A stretch of DNA of 64,000 bases from Pantoea agglomerans (GCF_021397715.1 NZ_CP090207.1:744001-808000); one strand, 5' to 3'; positions 44,687 through 54,203 are shown, numbered from the stretch's first letter. Program-made: numbers and translations. Notes: a model not told the origin generated them from the letters alone.

Positions 44687-45910
44687 ATGAAACGTGCTTT
44701 TATTATGGTTCTCGACTCCTTCGGGATCGGCTCCAGTAAAGATGCCGATAAATTCGGTGATGAAGGTTCAGATACGCTCGGCCACATTGCTGAAGCCTGT
44801 TTCAACGGTGAAGCAGATAAAGGCCGTAAAGGGCCACTGCATCTGCCTAACCTGACCGCACTGGGTCTGGCTAAAGCCGCAGAACTCTCTACCGGTCGCT
44901 TCCCGGCGGGCCTCGATCCGAACGCGAAGATCACCGGCGCTTACGCTTACGCCAGCGAAATTTCGTCAGGTAAAGATACGCCGTCAGGCCACTGGGAAAT
45001 CGCCGGTGTACCGGTGCTGTTCGACTGGGGTTACTTCAGCGATCAGGAGAACAGCTTCCCGCAGGAACTGCTCGATAAGCTGGTAGAGCGCGCGGAGCTG
45101 CCGGGCTATCTCGGTAACTGCCACTCTTCCGGTACGGTGATTCTGGATCAGCTGGGTGAAGAGCACATGAAAACCGGCAAGCCGATTTTCTACACCTCTG
45201 CGGACTCCGTATTCCAGATCGCCTGTCACGAAGAGACCTTTGGCCTGGATCGCCTCTATGCGCTGTGCGAAATTGCCCGCGAAGAGCTGACGGAAGGTGG
45301 CTATAACATCGGTCGTGTGATTGCGCGTCCGTTTGTCGGCGATAAAGCGGGTCACTTCGAACGCACCGGCAACCGTCACGATCTGGCGGTTGAGCCACCG
45401 TCTGCCACCATGCTGAAAAAGCTGGTGGATGAGAAGGGCGGTCATGTGATTTCGGTGGGTAAAATCGCCGATATCTATGCGGAACAGGGCATCACCAAAA
45501 AGGTCAAAGCGACCGGACTGGATGCGCTGTTTGACGCTACGATTCAGGAGATGAAAATCGCGCCGGATCAGTCGATTGTCTTTACCAACTTTGTCGACTT
45601 CGACTCGACCTGGGGACATCGCCGTGATGTCGCCGGTTACGCGGGCGGACTGGAGCTGTTTGACCGTCGTCTGCCGGAGCTGATGGAGCTGGTGGGTGAG
45701 GATGACATTCTGATCCTGACCGCCGACCACGGCTGCGATCCGACCTGGAAAGGCACCGAACATACTCGTGAGCACATTCCGATTCTGATTTACGGACCGA
45801 AAGTTGAACCGGGTTCACTCGGTTATCGCGAAACCTTCGCCGATATCGGTCAGACAATTGCACACTATTTTGGCCTGTCCGATATGGACTATGGCAAGAA
45901 CATGCTGTAA
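44687..45910 (+). CDS. deoB: Phosphopentomutase
   Basis: 407-residue Mn-dependent phosphopentomutase of the alkaline-phosphatase superfamily; interconverts (deoxy)ribose-1- and -5-phosphate. Metal ligands are seen in MVLDSFGIG, the catalytic Thr in KDTPSGHWE and later ligands in [14 protein letters not shown] and [11 protein letters not shown]. Start ATG 44687 follows CAGGAG. Third deo gene. Confidence 0.97.
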   Translation: MKRAFIMVLDSFGIGSSKDADKFGDEGSDTLGHIAEACFNGEADKGRKGPLHLPNLTALGLAKAAELSTGRFPAGLDPNAKITGAYAYASEISSGKDTPSGHWEIAGVPVLFDWGYFSDQENSFPQELLDKLVERAELPGYLGNCHSSGTVILDQLGEEHMKTGKPIFYTSADSVFQIACHEETFGLDRLYALCEIAREELTEGGYNIGRVIARPFVGDKAGHFERTGNRHDLAVEPPSATMLKKLVDEKGGHVISVGKIADIYAEQGITKKVKATGLDALFDATIQEMKIAPDQSIVFTNFVDFDSTWGHRRDVAGYAGGLELFDRRLPELMELVGEDDILILTADHGCDPTWKGTEHTREHIPILIYGPKVEPGSLGYRETFADIGQTIAHYFGLSDMDYGKNML

Positions 45911-45939
45911 CCCAGCGATTTAACAAGGATAAAGTAACA

Positions 45940-46653
45940 ATGGCAACTCCGCATATTAATGCCGAAATGGGTGACTTCGCTGACGTGGTCCTGATGCCGG
46001 GCGACCCGCTGCGTGCGAAACACATTGCTGAAACCTTCCTGGAAAATCCGGTGGAAGTGAACAATGTGCGCGGCATGCTGGGCTATACCGGCACCTACAA
46101 AGGCCGCAAAGTGTCAGTGATGGGCCACGGTATGGGCATTCCGTCCTGCTCGATCTACACCAAAGAGCTGATCACCGACTTCGGCGTGAAGAAGATCATT
46201 CGTGTGGGTTCCTGTGGTGCAGTGCGTGCAGACGTTAAACTGCGCGATATCGTAATTGGTATGGGTGCCTGCACCGATTCCAAAGTCAACCGTATGCGTT
46301 TCAAAGATCACGATTTCGCAGCGATTGCCGATTTCGACATGGTGCGTAACGCGGTCGATGCGGCTAAAAATCTGGGTGTGGAAGCGCGCGTGGGTAACAT
46401 CTTCTCCGCCGATCTGTTCTATACCCCGGACCCGCAAATGTTCGACGTGATGGAAAAATATGGCATCCTCGGCGTTGAGATGGAAGCGGCGGGCATCTAC
46501 GGTGTGGCGGCAGAATTTGGTGCTAAAGCGCTGACCATCTGTACCGTATCGGACCATATCCGTACCCACGAGCAGACCACGGCGGCTGAACGTCAGACCA
46601 CCTTCAACGACATGATCAAAATTGCGCTGGAGTCAGTGCTGCTGGGGGATTAA
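45940..46653 (+). CDS. deoD: Purine-nucleoside phosphorylase DeoD
   Basis: 237-residue hexameric purine-nucleoside phosphorylase; phosphorolyses purine (deoxy)nucleosides, feeding DeoB and Deo[13 protein letters not shown] binds phosphate, VGSCGAV and EMEAAGIYG form the nucleoside site, and the catalytic Asp is in [10 protein letters not shown]. Closes the deo operon, 29 bp after deoB. Confidence 0.97.
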   Translation: MATPHINAEMGDFADVVLMPGDPLRAKHIAETFLENPVEVNNVRGMLGYTGTYKGRKVSVMGHGMGIPSCSIYTKELITDFGVKKIIRVGSCGAVRADVKLRDIVIGMGACTDSKVNRMRFKDHDFAAIADFDMVRNAVDAAKNLGVEARVGNIFSADLFYTPDPQMFDVMEKYGILGVEMEAAGIYGVAAEFGAKALTICTVSDHIRTHEQTTAAERQTTFNDMIKIALESVLLGD

Positions 46654-46698
46654 TTCTCGCGCCGGTGCGGTTTAATGCCGGCTGCCTGATGATCTCTG

Positions 46699-46736
46699 CG
46701 GGTCCTCTTTTCACCGGGAGGACCCGATCTTTCTGC
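46699..46736 (+). terminator. Likely terminator of the deo operon
   Basis: Perfect 9-bp stem CGGGTCCTC/GAGGACCCG with a 10-nt loop, followed by the T-rich ATCTTTCTGCCTTT. Confidence 0.65.
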
Positions 46737-46875
46737 CTTTCCCATCCTGTAACATTCACATCAAATGACACACTTTTCGCCAGGCTTGTGCATCTTCGCG
46801 CTGGTACGCCTGCGTTCGCGCTTTATCATGGGGCGGAACAACAAATAATAAATAACCGCCTGATAATGCTGCCTG

Positions 46876-48759
46876 ATGAATTTTCGTAATTTCGACGCTG
46901 AAGAGAAACTGTTTGCCCGTCGCGCGACGGTCTCTTTTGCTCTGGTCTGTCTCTGCTTCACCATTCTTGCTGTGAACCTGTATCGCCTGCAGGTGCGCGA
47001 CCACAGCTACTATCAGACCCGATCCAACCAGAACGACATCAAAATGATCCCCATCGCCCCGACGCGCGGGCTGATTTATGACCGTAATGGTATTCCTCTG
47101 GTGCGCAACGTCAGCTGGTACGCCATTACGCTGACGCCCTATAAAATCGCGGATATGCAGGCCACGCTGCAGGCGCTGACGCCGATCCTCAACCTGACGC
47201 CCGACGAGATTGAAACCTTCCGGCACGCGTTAAAACAGACCAGCCGCTACAAGCCGGTGGTGCTGAAAGAGGAGCTGAGCGAGGAGCAGGTAGCGCGCTT
47301 CGCGGTTAACCAGTTTCGGTTTACCGGTGCCAGCATTGAAATTTACCAGGATCGGCAATATCCCTACGGCGCCGATCTGGCGCACGTGCTCGGTTATGTG
47401 TCGAAAATCAACGATAACGACTACAAACGGCTGAACGCGGCGGGCATCGCCGAGAACTATGCTGCTGACCACAATATCGGTAAACAGGGCATTGAAGGCT
47501 ATTACGAGACGATGCTGCACGGCAAGCCGGGTTATCAGGAAGTGGAGGTGGATAACCACGGTCGTATCGTGCGGGTGCTGAAAGAGGTGCCGCCGGTCGC
47601 GGGCAAAAACCTTACCCTGACGCTGGATCTGCATCTGCAACAGTACGCCGAAAGTCTGCTGGCAGGCCAGCGTGCGGCGCTGCTGATTGAGGACCCGCGC
47701 GACGGCTCGGTGCTGGCGATGGTCTCCAGTCCCAGCTACGATCCCAATCCGTTTGTGAAAGGCATCAGCTATCAGGCTTACAAATCCCTGCTGCAGGATA
47801 AGGATCTGCCGCTGATCAACCGCGTGACCCAGGGCCTCTATCCTCCGGCCTCGACGGTGAAGCCCTACATGGCGATGTCAGCGCTGCTGACCCATGTGAT
47901 TACGCCGCAGTCGCAGTTCTTTGGCGCGCCCACCTGGACGCTGCCTGGCACCGATCGCCGCTACCGCGACTGGAAAAAAACCGGTCACGGTATGCTGGAT
48001 GTCACCCGGGCGATTGAGGAGTCTGCCGACACCTTCTTCTATCAGGTGGCCTTTATGATGGGCATCGACCGTATCCACACCATGCTGAGCCAGTTTGGTT
48101 ACGGCAAATCGACCGGCATCGATCTGAATGAGGAGTACAACGGCTTACTGCCGAGCCGCGAGTGGAAGCAAAAGGTACATAAAAAAACCTGGTATCAGGG
48201 CGATACCATTTCCGTCGGCATTGGTCAGGGCTACTGGATTGCGACGCCGATTCAGATGGAAAAAGCGATGGTGGCGCTGATTAATAATGGCCGGGTGATT
48301 GCGCCGCATCTGCTGGAGAAAGCCCAGCGCGGTACGCTGATTGAGCACTATCAACCGAAACAGCCGGCCGCGCAGATTGGCGATCCGCACTCTCCTTACT
48401 GGTCGCTGGTGCGCCACGCCATGTTTGGCATGGCGAATGCGCCTAACGGCACCGGCTACAAATATTTTCATACCGCACCTTATGGCATCGCAGCGAAAAG
48501 TGGTACGTCGCAGGTGTTTGGTTTGCGACAGAATCAGACCTATAACGCCAAAATGATCCCGGTCCGGCTGCGCGACCATATTTTCTATACCGCGTTTGCG
48601 CCGTTCGACGCACCTAAAGTGGCGGTGACGCTGATTCTGGAGAATGGCGGTGGGGAAGGGGTTACGGCGGCACCGGTGATGCGTGCCATTCTGGATCACA
48701 TCTTTATTCCGCCCGCAGCGGAAGCGTCAGATGCGCCGGTGGCGGCAGAAAAGAAATAG
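46876..48759 (+). CDS. Penicillin-binding protein 2 paralogue (MrdA-like)
   Basis: 627-residue class B PBP with one N-terminal transmembrane helix (about 21-42), the pedestal region (YGADLAHVLGYVSKI) and a transpeptidase domain: Ser326 of STVK, SAD at the SxN position (IEESADTF) and K541-S-G-T. It is clearly related to MrdA/PBP2 throughout but differs at many positions conserved in E. coli PBP2, and it stands alone after deoD rather than with mrdB, rlpA and dacA. It is therefore probably a second PBP2, comparable to the alternative PBP2 of Salmonella, active in cell elongation under special conditions such as low pH (inference). Confidence 0.88.
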   Translation: MNFRNFDAEEKLFARRATVSFALVCLCFTILAVNLYRLQVRDHSYYQTRSNQNDIKMIPIAPTRGLIYDRNGIPLVRNVSWYAITLTPYKIADMQATLQALTPILNLTPDEIETFRHALKQTSRYKPVVLKEELSEEQVARFAVNQFRFTGASIEIYQDRQYPYGADLAHVLGYVSKINDNDYKRLNAAGIAENYAADHNIGKQGIEGYYETMLHGKPGYQEVEVDNHGRIVRVLKEVPPVAGKNLTLTLDLHLQQYAESLLAGQRAALLIEDPRDGSVLAMVSSPSYDPNPFVKGISYQAYKSLLQDKDLPLINRVTQGLYPPASTVKPYMAMSALLTHVITPQSQFFGAPTWTLPGTDRRYRDWKKTGHGMLDVTRAIEESADTFFYQVAFMMGIDRIHTMLSQFGYGKSTGIDLNEEYNGLLPSREWKQKVHKKTWYQGDTISVGIGQGYWIATPIQMEKAMVALINNGRVIAPHLLEKAQRGTLIEHYQPKQPAAQIGDPHSPYWSLVRHAMFGMANAPNGTGYKYFHTAPYGIAAKSGTSQVFGLRQNQTYNAKMIPVRLRDHIFYTAFAPFDAPKVAVTLILENGGGEGVTAAPVMRAILDHIFIPPAAEASDAPVAAEKK

Positions 48760-48770
48760 CCGTGCAGGGG

Positions 48771-48791
48771 AAAAAAGGGGCCGCGGCCCCT
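48771..48791 (-). terminator. Intrinsic terminator of the BdlA-like chemoreceptor gene
   Basis: Perfect palindrome AGGGGCCGCGGCCCCT (48776-48791), followed on the minus strand by six T residues (48776-48771). It lies 8 bp beyond the chemoreceptor stop and may also stop the PBP2 transcript. Confidence 0.8.
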
Positions 48792-48798
48792 ATGGATT

Positions 48799-50118
48799 TC
48801 AGGCTTTTAGCGTCTCCGTTACGTGGCTGATCGCCCGCACCACATCCGTTGCGCCTTCACGAATTTCAGCAATCACGCCGCCCGCTTCCTGCGCCAGTTG
48901 CACCCCGTGGTCGGCACGCTTCAGGTTCGATTCAATCCCCTTCAGCGCCTTATTCGCCAGCAGATGATTTTGCTGCACCCGGTTCTCAATTTCGGCCGTG
49001 GCACGGTTGATGTTAGCCGCCAGCGTTCTGACCTCGTTGGCGACCACCGCAAAGCTGCGGCCGTGAGTGCCGGCGCGCGCCGCTTCAATGGCCGCATTCA
49101 GCGCCAGCAGGTTGGTCTGATCGGCAATACGGCGAATGCTGTCCACCATAAAGCCAATACGCTCAGACGATTCACTCAGACCCGAAATATCACCCGAAAT
49201 TCCCTGCAGTTCGCCTGCCAGCGCATTCATGGTCTGCACGCTGTTGGCGATCACATCTGCTCCGATGCGGGTGCTTTCATTGGTTTGCAGGGCGGTATGA
49301 TAGGCCCGCTGAGCCGCTTCGCGCTCCTGCTGGTTCTTCGCGACCTGGGCCGTCACGTCGGTGGCAAACTTCACCACTTTATATAATTTGCCCTGCTCGT
49401 CGAACACCGGATTGTAGGTGGCGCGTAACCAGACGGTGCGGCCCTGCTTATTCACCCGTGGAAACTGACCTGAGATAAATTCGCCGCGATTCAGCTGCTG
49501 CCAGAGTTCGCTGTATTCGCGGCTGTTGCGGATCTCTTCTGAGCAGAACTGGCTGTGGTGCACGCCCTGAATCTCCTCACCACGGTATCCCATCGTCTTC
49601 AGGAAGTTATCGTTGGCTTTGAGCACTTCGCCTTTCAGGTTGAAGGCGATCACCGCCATCGAGCGCTCAATGGCGTTCGTCATGGCGCGCTGCTCCTGAG
49701 CGTCGTTGATATGGCTGGTGATGTCAGTCGCCAGCTTCACGATTTTGAATACCCGTCCATGACGATCCTGCACCGGCACATAGTTGGCTTCGAGCCACAC
49801 CGGTCGGCTATTTTTTGCCACACGCAGAAACTTATCGCTGAAACTTTCGCCGCGGTTCAGCCGTAGCCAGAAGTCGCGGTAGTCATTTGACTGCAGCTGA
49901 TCCGGCGTACAGAACAGGCTGTGATGCTGACCCTCAATCTCTGCCAGCGTATAGCCCATACGGTCGAGGAATAGCGCATTGGCGCTGAGAATGGTGCCAT
50001 CGGGAGTGAACTCAATCATGGCGATCGAGTCATTAAGGGAGGTGAGGGTTGCTGCGGAGTGTGTACGCTTCTGCCCGCTGAGGCGCGAAGCAATGCCTGA
50101 TGTAATGGTGTAAAACAT
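48799..50118 (-). CDS. Soluble PAS-PAS methyl-accepting chemoreceptor (BdlA-like)
   Basis: 439-residue chemoreceptor with no transmembrane helix. Two related PAS-PAC domains (about 25-145 and 150-267; [17 protein letters not shown] and [17 protein letters not shown]) precede a short MCP signalling hairpin with [19 protein letters not shown] and [12 protein letters not shown]. This plan equals BdlA of Pseudomonas aeruginosa, which links c-di-GMP levels to biofilm dispersal. Start ATG 50118 has AAGGA nine bases upstream; the longer frame to 50223 adds unrelated residues. The C-terminus stops soon after the second helix, shorter than typical MCPs. Confidence 0.87.
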   Translation of the reverse strand: MFYTITSGIASRLSGQKRTHSAATLTSLNDSIAMIEFTPDGTILSANALFLDRMGYTLAEIEGQHHSLFCTPDQLQSNDYRDFWLRLNRGESFSDKFLRVAKNSRPVWLEANYVPVQDRHGRVFKIVKLATDITSHINDAQEQRAMTNAIERSMAVIAFNLKGEVLKANDNFLKTMGYRGEEIQGVHHSQFCSEEIRNSREYSELWQQLNRGEFISGQFPRVNKQGRTVWLRATYNPVFDEQGKLYKVVKFATDVTAQVAKNQQEREAAQRAYHTALQTNESTRIGADVIANSVQTMNALAGELQGISGDISGLSESSERIGFMVDSIRRIADQTNLLALNAAIEAARAGTHGRSFAVVANEVRTLAANINRATAEIENRVQQNHLLANKALKGIESNLKRADHGVQLAQEAGGVIAEIREGATDVVRAISHVTETLKA

Positions 50119-50302
50119 GGTGATCCTTATTATTAGTGTTGGTCTCGTCACACTTATCGGCGTAACCACGCCACAATTCAGCCTCCGCAGCCGGCCTGAA
50201 CGAAATTTAATCACCGATAGCACGATTTTTACCGGCAGTGGAGCGACAGGCCAGGGGGTTGATGGAAAAGCCGTCAGTCGATTTCATTTTGATGAAAAGC
50301 GT

Positions 50303-50338
50303 TTGACGCTGTCGGGCCGCTTTGGTTTAATGCGCCCC
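50303..50338 (+). promoter_or_regulatory. Sigma-70 promoter of tRNA-Phe with GC-rich discriminator
   Basis: -35 TTGACG (50303-50308), 17-bp spacer, -10 TTTAAT (50326-50331), then GCGCCCC, the GC discriminator typical of stringently controlled stable-RNA promoters. The tRNA begins at 50342. Confidence 0.85.
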
Positions 50339-50341
50339 GTT

Positions 50342-50417
50342 GCCCGAATAGCTCAGTCGGTAGAGCAGGGGATTGAAAATCCCCGTGTCCCTGGTTCGAT
50401 TCCGGGTTCGGGCACCA
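50342..50417 (+). tRNA. tRNA-Phe (GAA)
   Basis: 76 nt with encoded CCA. The 7-bp acceptor stem GCCCGAA/TTCGGGC, D-arm with AGCTCAGTCGGTAGAGC, anticodon GAA at 50375-50377 between GGGGA and TCCCC stems, and T-loop GGTTCGATTCC are all standard. Downstream sequence shows no integrase or duplicated tRNA end. Confidence 0.98.
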
Positions 50418-50426
50418 TCTTTAAAG

Positions 50427-50448
50427 AACCCGCCTCTGGCGGGTTTTT
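50427..50448 (+). terminator. Terminator of tRNA-Phe
   Basis: 8-bp stem AACCCGCC/GGCGGGTT with a 3-nt loop, followed by TTT, nine bases after the tRNA 3' end. Confidence 0.88.
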
Positions 50449-50677
50449 GCTTTTGTGCCGCAGAAAATCCCTTCGCACACCCTTTTTCACGCCGCTCTTG
50501 ACTGAACAGATTTCACGGCGAAACTAATTTCCCGGCTCACCTCTATGCTGTATTGCCAGGGCCGGGCCGCCTGATATCCTGTCCAGCCTGCAATTCACCG
50601 CGACTAATCGCGTTTTAAAAGCCTCCCTTTACAGAATTGTGCGTACAGGCACAATAAGCTCCTTTAAACCCTGTCTT

Positions 50678-51652
50678 ATGGCTGCTATGTCAGAAGAAGC
50701 GCTGCGACTACAGATACAAAACCTGAAAAAGCATAATGCGCGTCTGAAGCGTATAGCCCATGACGCCCGTAACAAGCTCAACGCAGCGCTGGACGGTACC
50801 GGCCTGTTCCTGTGGCAACTCGATATCCCCAGCGGCAAGCTGGTGATTTTCAACCGACGCTGGGGCGCAATGCTGGGCTTTCAACCCAAAGAGACCGACG
50901 CCAACTTCGAGTCCTGGAAAGAGAGCCTCCATCCTGAAGACGCTGATGAAGTGCTGACGGCCTTTTACGATCACATCGCCGGAAAAGCGCCTTACTACGA
51001 AGCGCTGCACCGCATGATCGCTAAAGATGGCAGCATAACCTGGGTACTGGATCGGGGCCGGGTCAGCGAATGGGATGAACAGGGGCGTCCGTTAAAGGTA
51101 ACCGGCACCCACATCGACATGACCAAAGAGAAGCAGTATGAGGAGCAGCTCGCTCTGCTGGCGCTGCACGATCCGCTGACCATGCTGACCAATCGCCATG
51201 CGTTGCAGAATCATTTTCGCGAATTAAAAGCTCAGGGGCCCTTGTGTGTTGCGTTTATCGATTTGGATAATTTCAAACATGTTAACGACACGCTGGGCCA
51301 TCGTAGCGGCGATGACGTCCTGATCCAGCTCAGCCAGCGCTTTGTTGATCTCTGTCCGGCCGAGGTGATTATTGGTCGCCCTGGCGGTGATGAATTTGTC
51401 CTGCTGCTGCCATTTTCGTTACAACATCCACAGCTGGAAAAACTGGTTCACGGCTGCCTGGATGCGGTGCTGACGCCGTTTGATATGGCAAATGGCCATG
51501 CAATGGTGGGGGCATCGATTGGTGTTGCCCAGGTGCAGAGAAAAGATGACTTTGATTCCGCCCTGGCACGCGCGGATGAAGCGATGTATCGCATCAAAAA
51601 AAGGGGTAAGCGCGGTGTGGCTTTTGCTCCGTTTCACGCTGATCCCCATTGA
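50678..51652 (+). CDS. PAS-GGDEF diguanylate cyclase
   Basis: 324-residue cytosolic protein: short N-terminal coiled coil (EEALRLQIQNLKKHNARLKR), one PAS-PAC domain (about 40-160, LFLWQLDIPSGKLVIFNRRW) and a GGDEF domain (about 170-320) with intact PGGDEF and DNFKHVNDTLGH. No RxxD inhibitory site is seen, so feedback inhibition by c-di-GMP is unlikely. Predicted to make c-di-GMP. The start is uncertain: ATGs at 50678 and 50687 and a GTG at 50639 are in frame and none has a clear Shine-Dalgarno. Confidence 0.87.
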   Translation: MAAMSEEALRLQIQNLKKHNARLKRIAHDARNKLNAALDGTGLFLWQLDIPSGKLVIFNRRWGAMLGFQPKETDANFESWKESLHPEDADEVLTAFYDHIAGKAPYYEALHRMIAKDGSITWVLDRGRVSEWDEQGRPLKVTGTHIDMTKEKQYEEQLALLALHDPLTMLTNRHALQNHFRELKAQGPLCVAFIDLDNFKHVNDTLGHRSGDDVLIQLSQRFVDLCPAEVIIGRPGGDEFVLLLPFSLQHPQLEKLVHGCLDAVLTPFDMANGHAMVGASIGVAQVQRKDDFDSALARADEAMYRIKKRGKRGVAFAPFHADPH

Positions 51653-52412
51653 GTCTTAATCTTTTCGCGTAATCCTGCCCGGTCCTTTCTGGATTCTCCC
51701 GCAGCGGATCTGCACAGGCAGGCCTGACGTCAGGGCGACCCGAATCCGCCACCTCTTTCCCTTTTTTCACCATCAATAAGTGCGCGTTCCCGCAAAAAGA
51801 TGTTTTTAGTACAAATCTTAAAAAAAACGGTCCGCCGTTACGCATAATTTTTTCCACGCTTCGCTTATTTCAAACAGCCTGAATGCGGCTTTCTGGCCAT
51901 TTTATTTTAATATTTGGTGAATAAAATGGGATATTTGATCATTTATTGATCGATCCGCTCAGCTTTTAACTGGTTTTGAAAGAGAGTTACGCTTCGCTTA
52001 TTTTTTACCTGATTATATTTTTCTTAAATCAAACTTTACGCTTCGCTTAGGTAAATTGATCGTTTGTTGATCATCTTCACTAACTGTTTCATATGACGAC
52101 GTTATCGTGCCGCTTCGCTTATATTGTTTTCAATTGGACTTTTTATGAAAATGATCGATTAATAGGAGTGCGACATTGTTTGAGGAAGGCCGTGGATTAT
52201 CACTCTTGCCTTTTTCTGCGGTGGCGAAGATTAGTTGCGGCGCTTTATCAGCCAGTAATGCTAATCGCCATAAATTAACCAAAATTATGATGGGTTTTCT
52301 ATTTCCCCATCTTGATAGACGAATTTTTATGGCTACATTTATATTTGCTGAATCGGACTGATGAAGCATCAACTGTGCTATTTCTATTATTAAATCCAAT
52401 GAGGAACACAGA
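51653..52412. other. Long AT-rich leader region of yciG
   Basis: 760 bp without a credible gene. It is markedly more AT-rich than its surroundings from 51780 on, contains the repeat array at 51856-52121 and ends with the yciG ribosome-binding site GAGGAA (52401-52406). AT-richness suits H-NS silencing, known for yciGFE in E. coli. Confidence 0.6.
51856..52121. repeat. Composite repeat array upstream of yciG
   Basis: Unit A, ACGCTTCGCTTA, occurs at 51856-51867, 51989-52000 and 52038-52049, and as CCGCTTCGCTTA at 52110-52121. Unit B is a pair of TTGATC hexamers exactly 11 bp apart, at 51935/51946 and again at 52056/52067. A degenerate inverted A copy (TTAGCGAAGCCG) sits at 52878-52889, before yciF. 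GC-rich A units stand out in AT-rich DNA. Confidence 0.7.
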
Positions 52413-52577
52413 ATGACTCAATATCGTGGTGGAGCGGGAAATTTTGCTGCGGACAGAGAGCGCGCGGCGGAAGCGGGACGTAAGGGCGGCCAGAAAAGCG
52501 GCGGCAACTTTAAAAACGATCCCGAGCGCGCCATTGAGGCTGGACGGAAAGGGGGTAAGGTAAGCCGCCGGAGCTGA
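52413..52577 (+). CDS. yciG: KGG-motif stress protein YciG
   Basis: 54-residue hydrophilic protein with two copies of the KGG repeat (AAEAGRKGGQKSGGNF and AIEAGRKGGK), as in E. coli YciG and the plant-like/con-10 stress proteins; E. coli YciG is needed for normal flagellar motility in some studies and is sigma-S controlled. It has GAGGAA seven bases upstream. It is followed by its own terminator (52714-52747), so unlike E. coli, yciF lies 500 bp downstream with a separate control region. Confidence 0.92.
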   Translation: MTQYRGGAGNFAADRERAAEAGRKGGQKSGGNFKNDPERAIEAGRKGGKVSRRS

Positions 52578-53083
52578 ACGTCTTTAACGCTGCTGTAACA
52601 GCAGGTACCATCAGTTCGCTGGGCAATGTTAAATCTATTTAATTCTCCTGCAAGATAATTACTGCCAGCATTATGCCAGTGCTTTATCAATAGCGGTGGC
52701 AGATTAACCGATTAAACCGGAAAGGTAACCCCTTTCCGGTTTTTTTATTTACAGCGCTTTTAACTTGTACGGTTTAATAAGTTTTTGTACAGATTGACCA
52801 GCTGCTTAGTTTCTGTTGGCTGATTACAGAAGATAAAATGTATACAAATTTAATTTCAGTTGTACAACTTTATCTGTTTAGCGAAGCCGTGATAACAAAA
52901 AACCTTAGAGACCTAACTTGTTGCTGTAAAAAGAAAAATGCATTTTACATGCCACTTACGGCTTAAATTCATACCGATGCGGCGTGCGATATAAAAAATC
53001 TCCGCTAGAATTTTTAAGTGTCACCGATATGACTGGCGTTGCGTTATTTCTTACCGCAACTTTTCAATCAATGAGGCTATCTT
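52578..53083. other. Intergenic region yciG / yciF
   Basis: 506 bp: the yciG terminator, then AT-rich DNA with four GTAC/GTATAC-centred motifs (about 52765, 52784, 52839 and the 12-bp palindrome AGTTGTACAACT at 52858-52869), then the inverted degenerate copy of repeat A. Presumed yciFE promoter region. Confidence 0.5.
52714..52747 (+). terminator. Intrinsic terminator after yciG
   Basis: Perfect 12-bp stem AAACCGGAAAGG/CCTTTCCGGTTT with a 5-nt loop and a run of eight T. Confidence 0.93.
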
Positions 53084-53566
53084 ATGACAGTGAAAACGCT
53101 AAACGATCTCTTCATCCATGATTTGTCTGATGTGTACAGCGCTGAGAAACAGATAACCCGTGCCTTGCCGAAAATGGCGCGCGCTGCCAGCGATGAAAAA
53201 CTTGTCGCTGCGTTTAATCAGCATCTTGAAGAGACGCGCGGCCAAATCGAGCGGCTGGATGAATTAGTGGAAGCCACGCCAGAGGTTAAAATCAAACGAA
53301 TGAAATGCCATGCGCTTGAAGGACTGGTTGAAGAAGCGCAGGAGATCATTGATTCGGTTGAAAAGGGCGAAGTTCGTGATCAGGGGTTAATTGGTGCAGC
53401 ACAAAAAGTTGAGCACTATGAAATTGCCACTTACGGCACCCTGCACGCGCTGGCCCTCAAACTGGGCTACACCCAGGCCGCAAAACTGCTGGAGCAGACC
53501 CTGAACGAAGAGAAGCAGACGGATGAGAAGCTCACTTCGGTAGCGGAATCCATTACTGTATCTTAA
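53084..53566 (+). CDS. yciF: Ferritin-like DUF892 protein YciF
   Basis: 160-residue four-helix-bundle protein of the DUF892 family; E. coli YciF crystal structure shows a ferritin-like dimer with a di-metal site. Motifs: DLFIHDLSDVYSAEKQITRA-like helix 1 (Glu ligand), HLEETRGQIERLDE, VKIKRMKCHALEGLVEEA and KVEHYEIATYGTL. Ten bp before yciE. Stress-related role; enzymatic activity unknown. Confidence 0.95.
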   Translation: MTVKTLNDLFIHDLSDVYSAEKQITRALPKMARAASDEKLVAAFNQHLEETRGQIERLDELVEATPEVKIKRMKCHALEGLVEEAQEIIDSVEKGEVRDQGLIGAAQKVEHYEIATYGTLHALALKLGYTQAAKLLEQTLNEEKQTDEKLTSVAESITVS

Positions 53567-53576
53567 GGAGTAGCAA

Positions 53577-54083
53577 ATGACGGCAATCGAAAATTACCAT
53601 GACTGGCTGCGCGATGCGCATGCAATGGAAAAGCAGGCTGAGAGCATGCTAAGCAAAATGTCTGGCCGCCTGGAGCACTATCCGGCGCTGGAACAGCGTC
53701 TGGCACAGCATCTGGATGAGACCAAACATCAGCTTACCCTGCTGGAGCAGCTGCTGGACACGCACGGCATTGACCACTCAGTGATGAAAGATGTTATGGG
53801 TAAAATGGCGGCGACCGGCCAGGCGGTGGGCGGTATGTTCAACTCGGACGAAGTAGTGAAAGGCGCGATCAGCGGCTACGTCTTTGAAAATGCCGAGATC
53901 GCCAGCTACACCAGTCTGATTGCGGCGGCTGAGCAGGTCGGTGATGCTGAGGGCGTGCGGGTGCTGACCGAAATCCGCGATCAGGAAGTAGCGATGGCGG
54001 AGTGGCTGCTGCAGCATCTGCCGGAAGTAACACAGCAGTTCCTGCAACGGGCAGCACAGCCTGGCGTTGAAGCGAAGAAATAG
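53577..54083 (+). CDS. yciE: Ferritin-like DUF892 protein YciE
   Basis: 168-residue second DUF892 protein, co-transcribed with yciF (10 bp gap). Helices carry the same ligand pattern (DAHAMEKQAESML, HLDETKHQLTLLEQ, ENAEIASYTSLIAAAEQVG). Ends before an intrinsic terminator at 54117. A stress-linked, possibly peroxide- or metal-related function is inferred from family. Confidence 0.93.
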   Translation: MTAIENYHDWLRDAHAMEKQAESMLSKMSGRLEHYPALEQRLAQHLDETKHQLTLLEQLLDTHGIDHSVMKDVMGKMAATGQAVGGMFNSDEVVKGAISGYVFENAEIASYTSLIAAAEQVGDAEGVRVLTEIRDQEVAMAEWLLQHLPEVTQQFLQRAAQPGVEAKK

Positions 54084-54116
54084 TTAAATCGTTACGCAGA
54101 ATTCAGAGTCAACGCG

Positions 54117-54153
54117 AAAAAAAGCCGGGCATCGTCTGATGACCGGCTTTTTA
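54117..54153 (+). terminator. Terminator after yciE
   Basis: Stem AAAAGCCGG-CATC/GATG-CCGGCTTTT with small internal mismatches, ending in a T run; also usable by the convergent treF transcript. Confidence 0.8.
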
Positions 54154-54203
54154 GTGTCTGGCTGTCAGGTAAAACGGTTAAAGTCCGTTACCCCTGAACC
54201 GGC

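Noticed and set aside
50342..52412. Genomic island inserted at tRNA-Phe
   Set aside because: No integrase, no duplicated tRNA 3' end and no phage genes follow; the next gene is an ordinary diguanylate cyclase.
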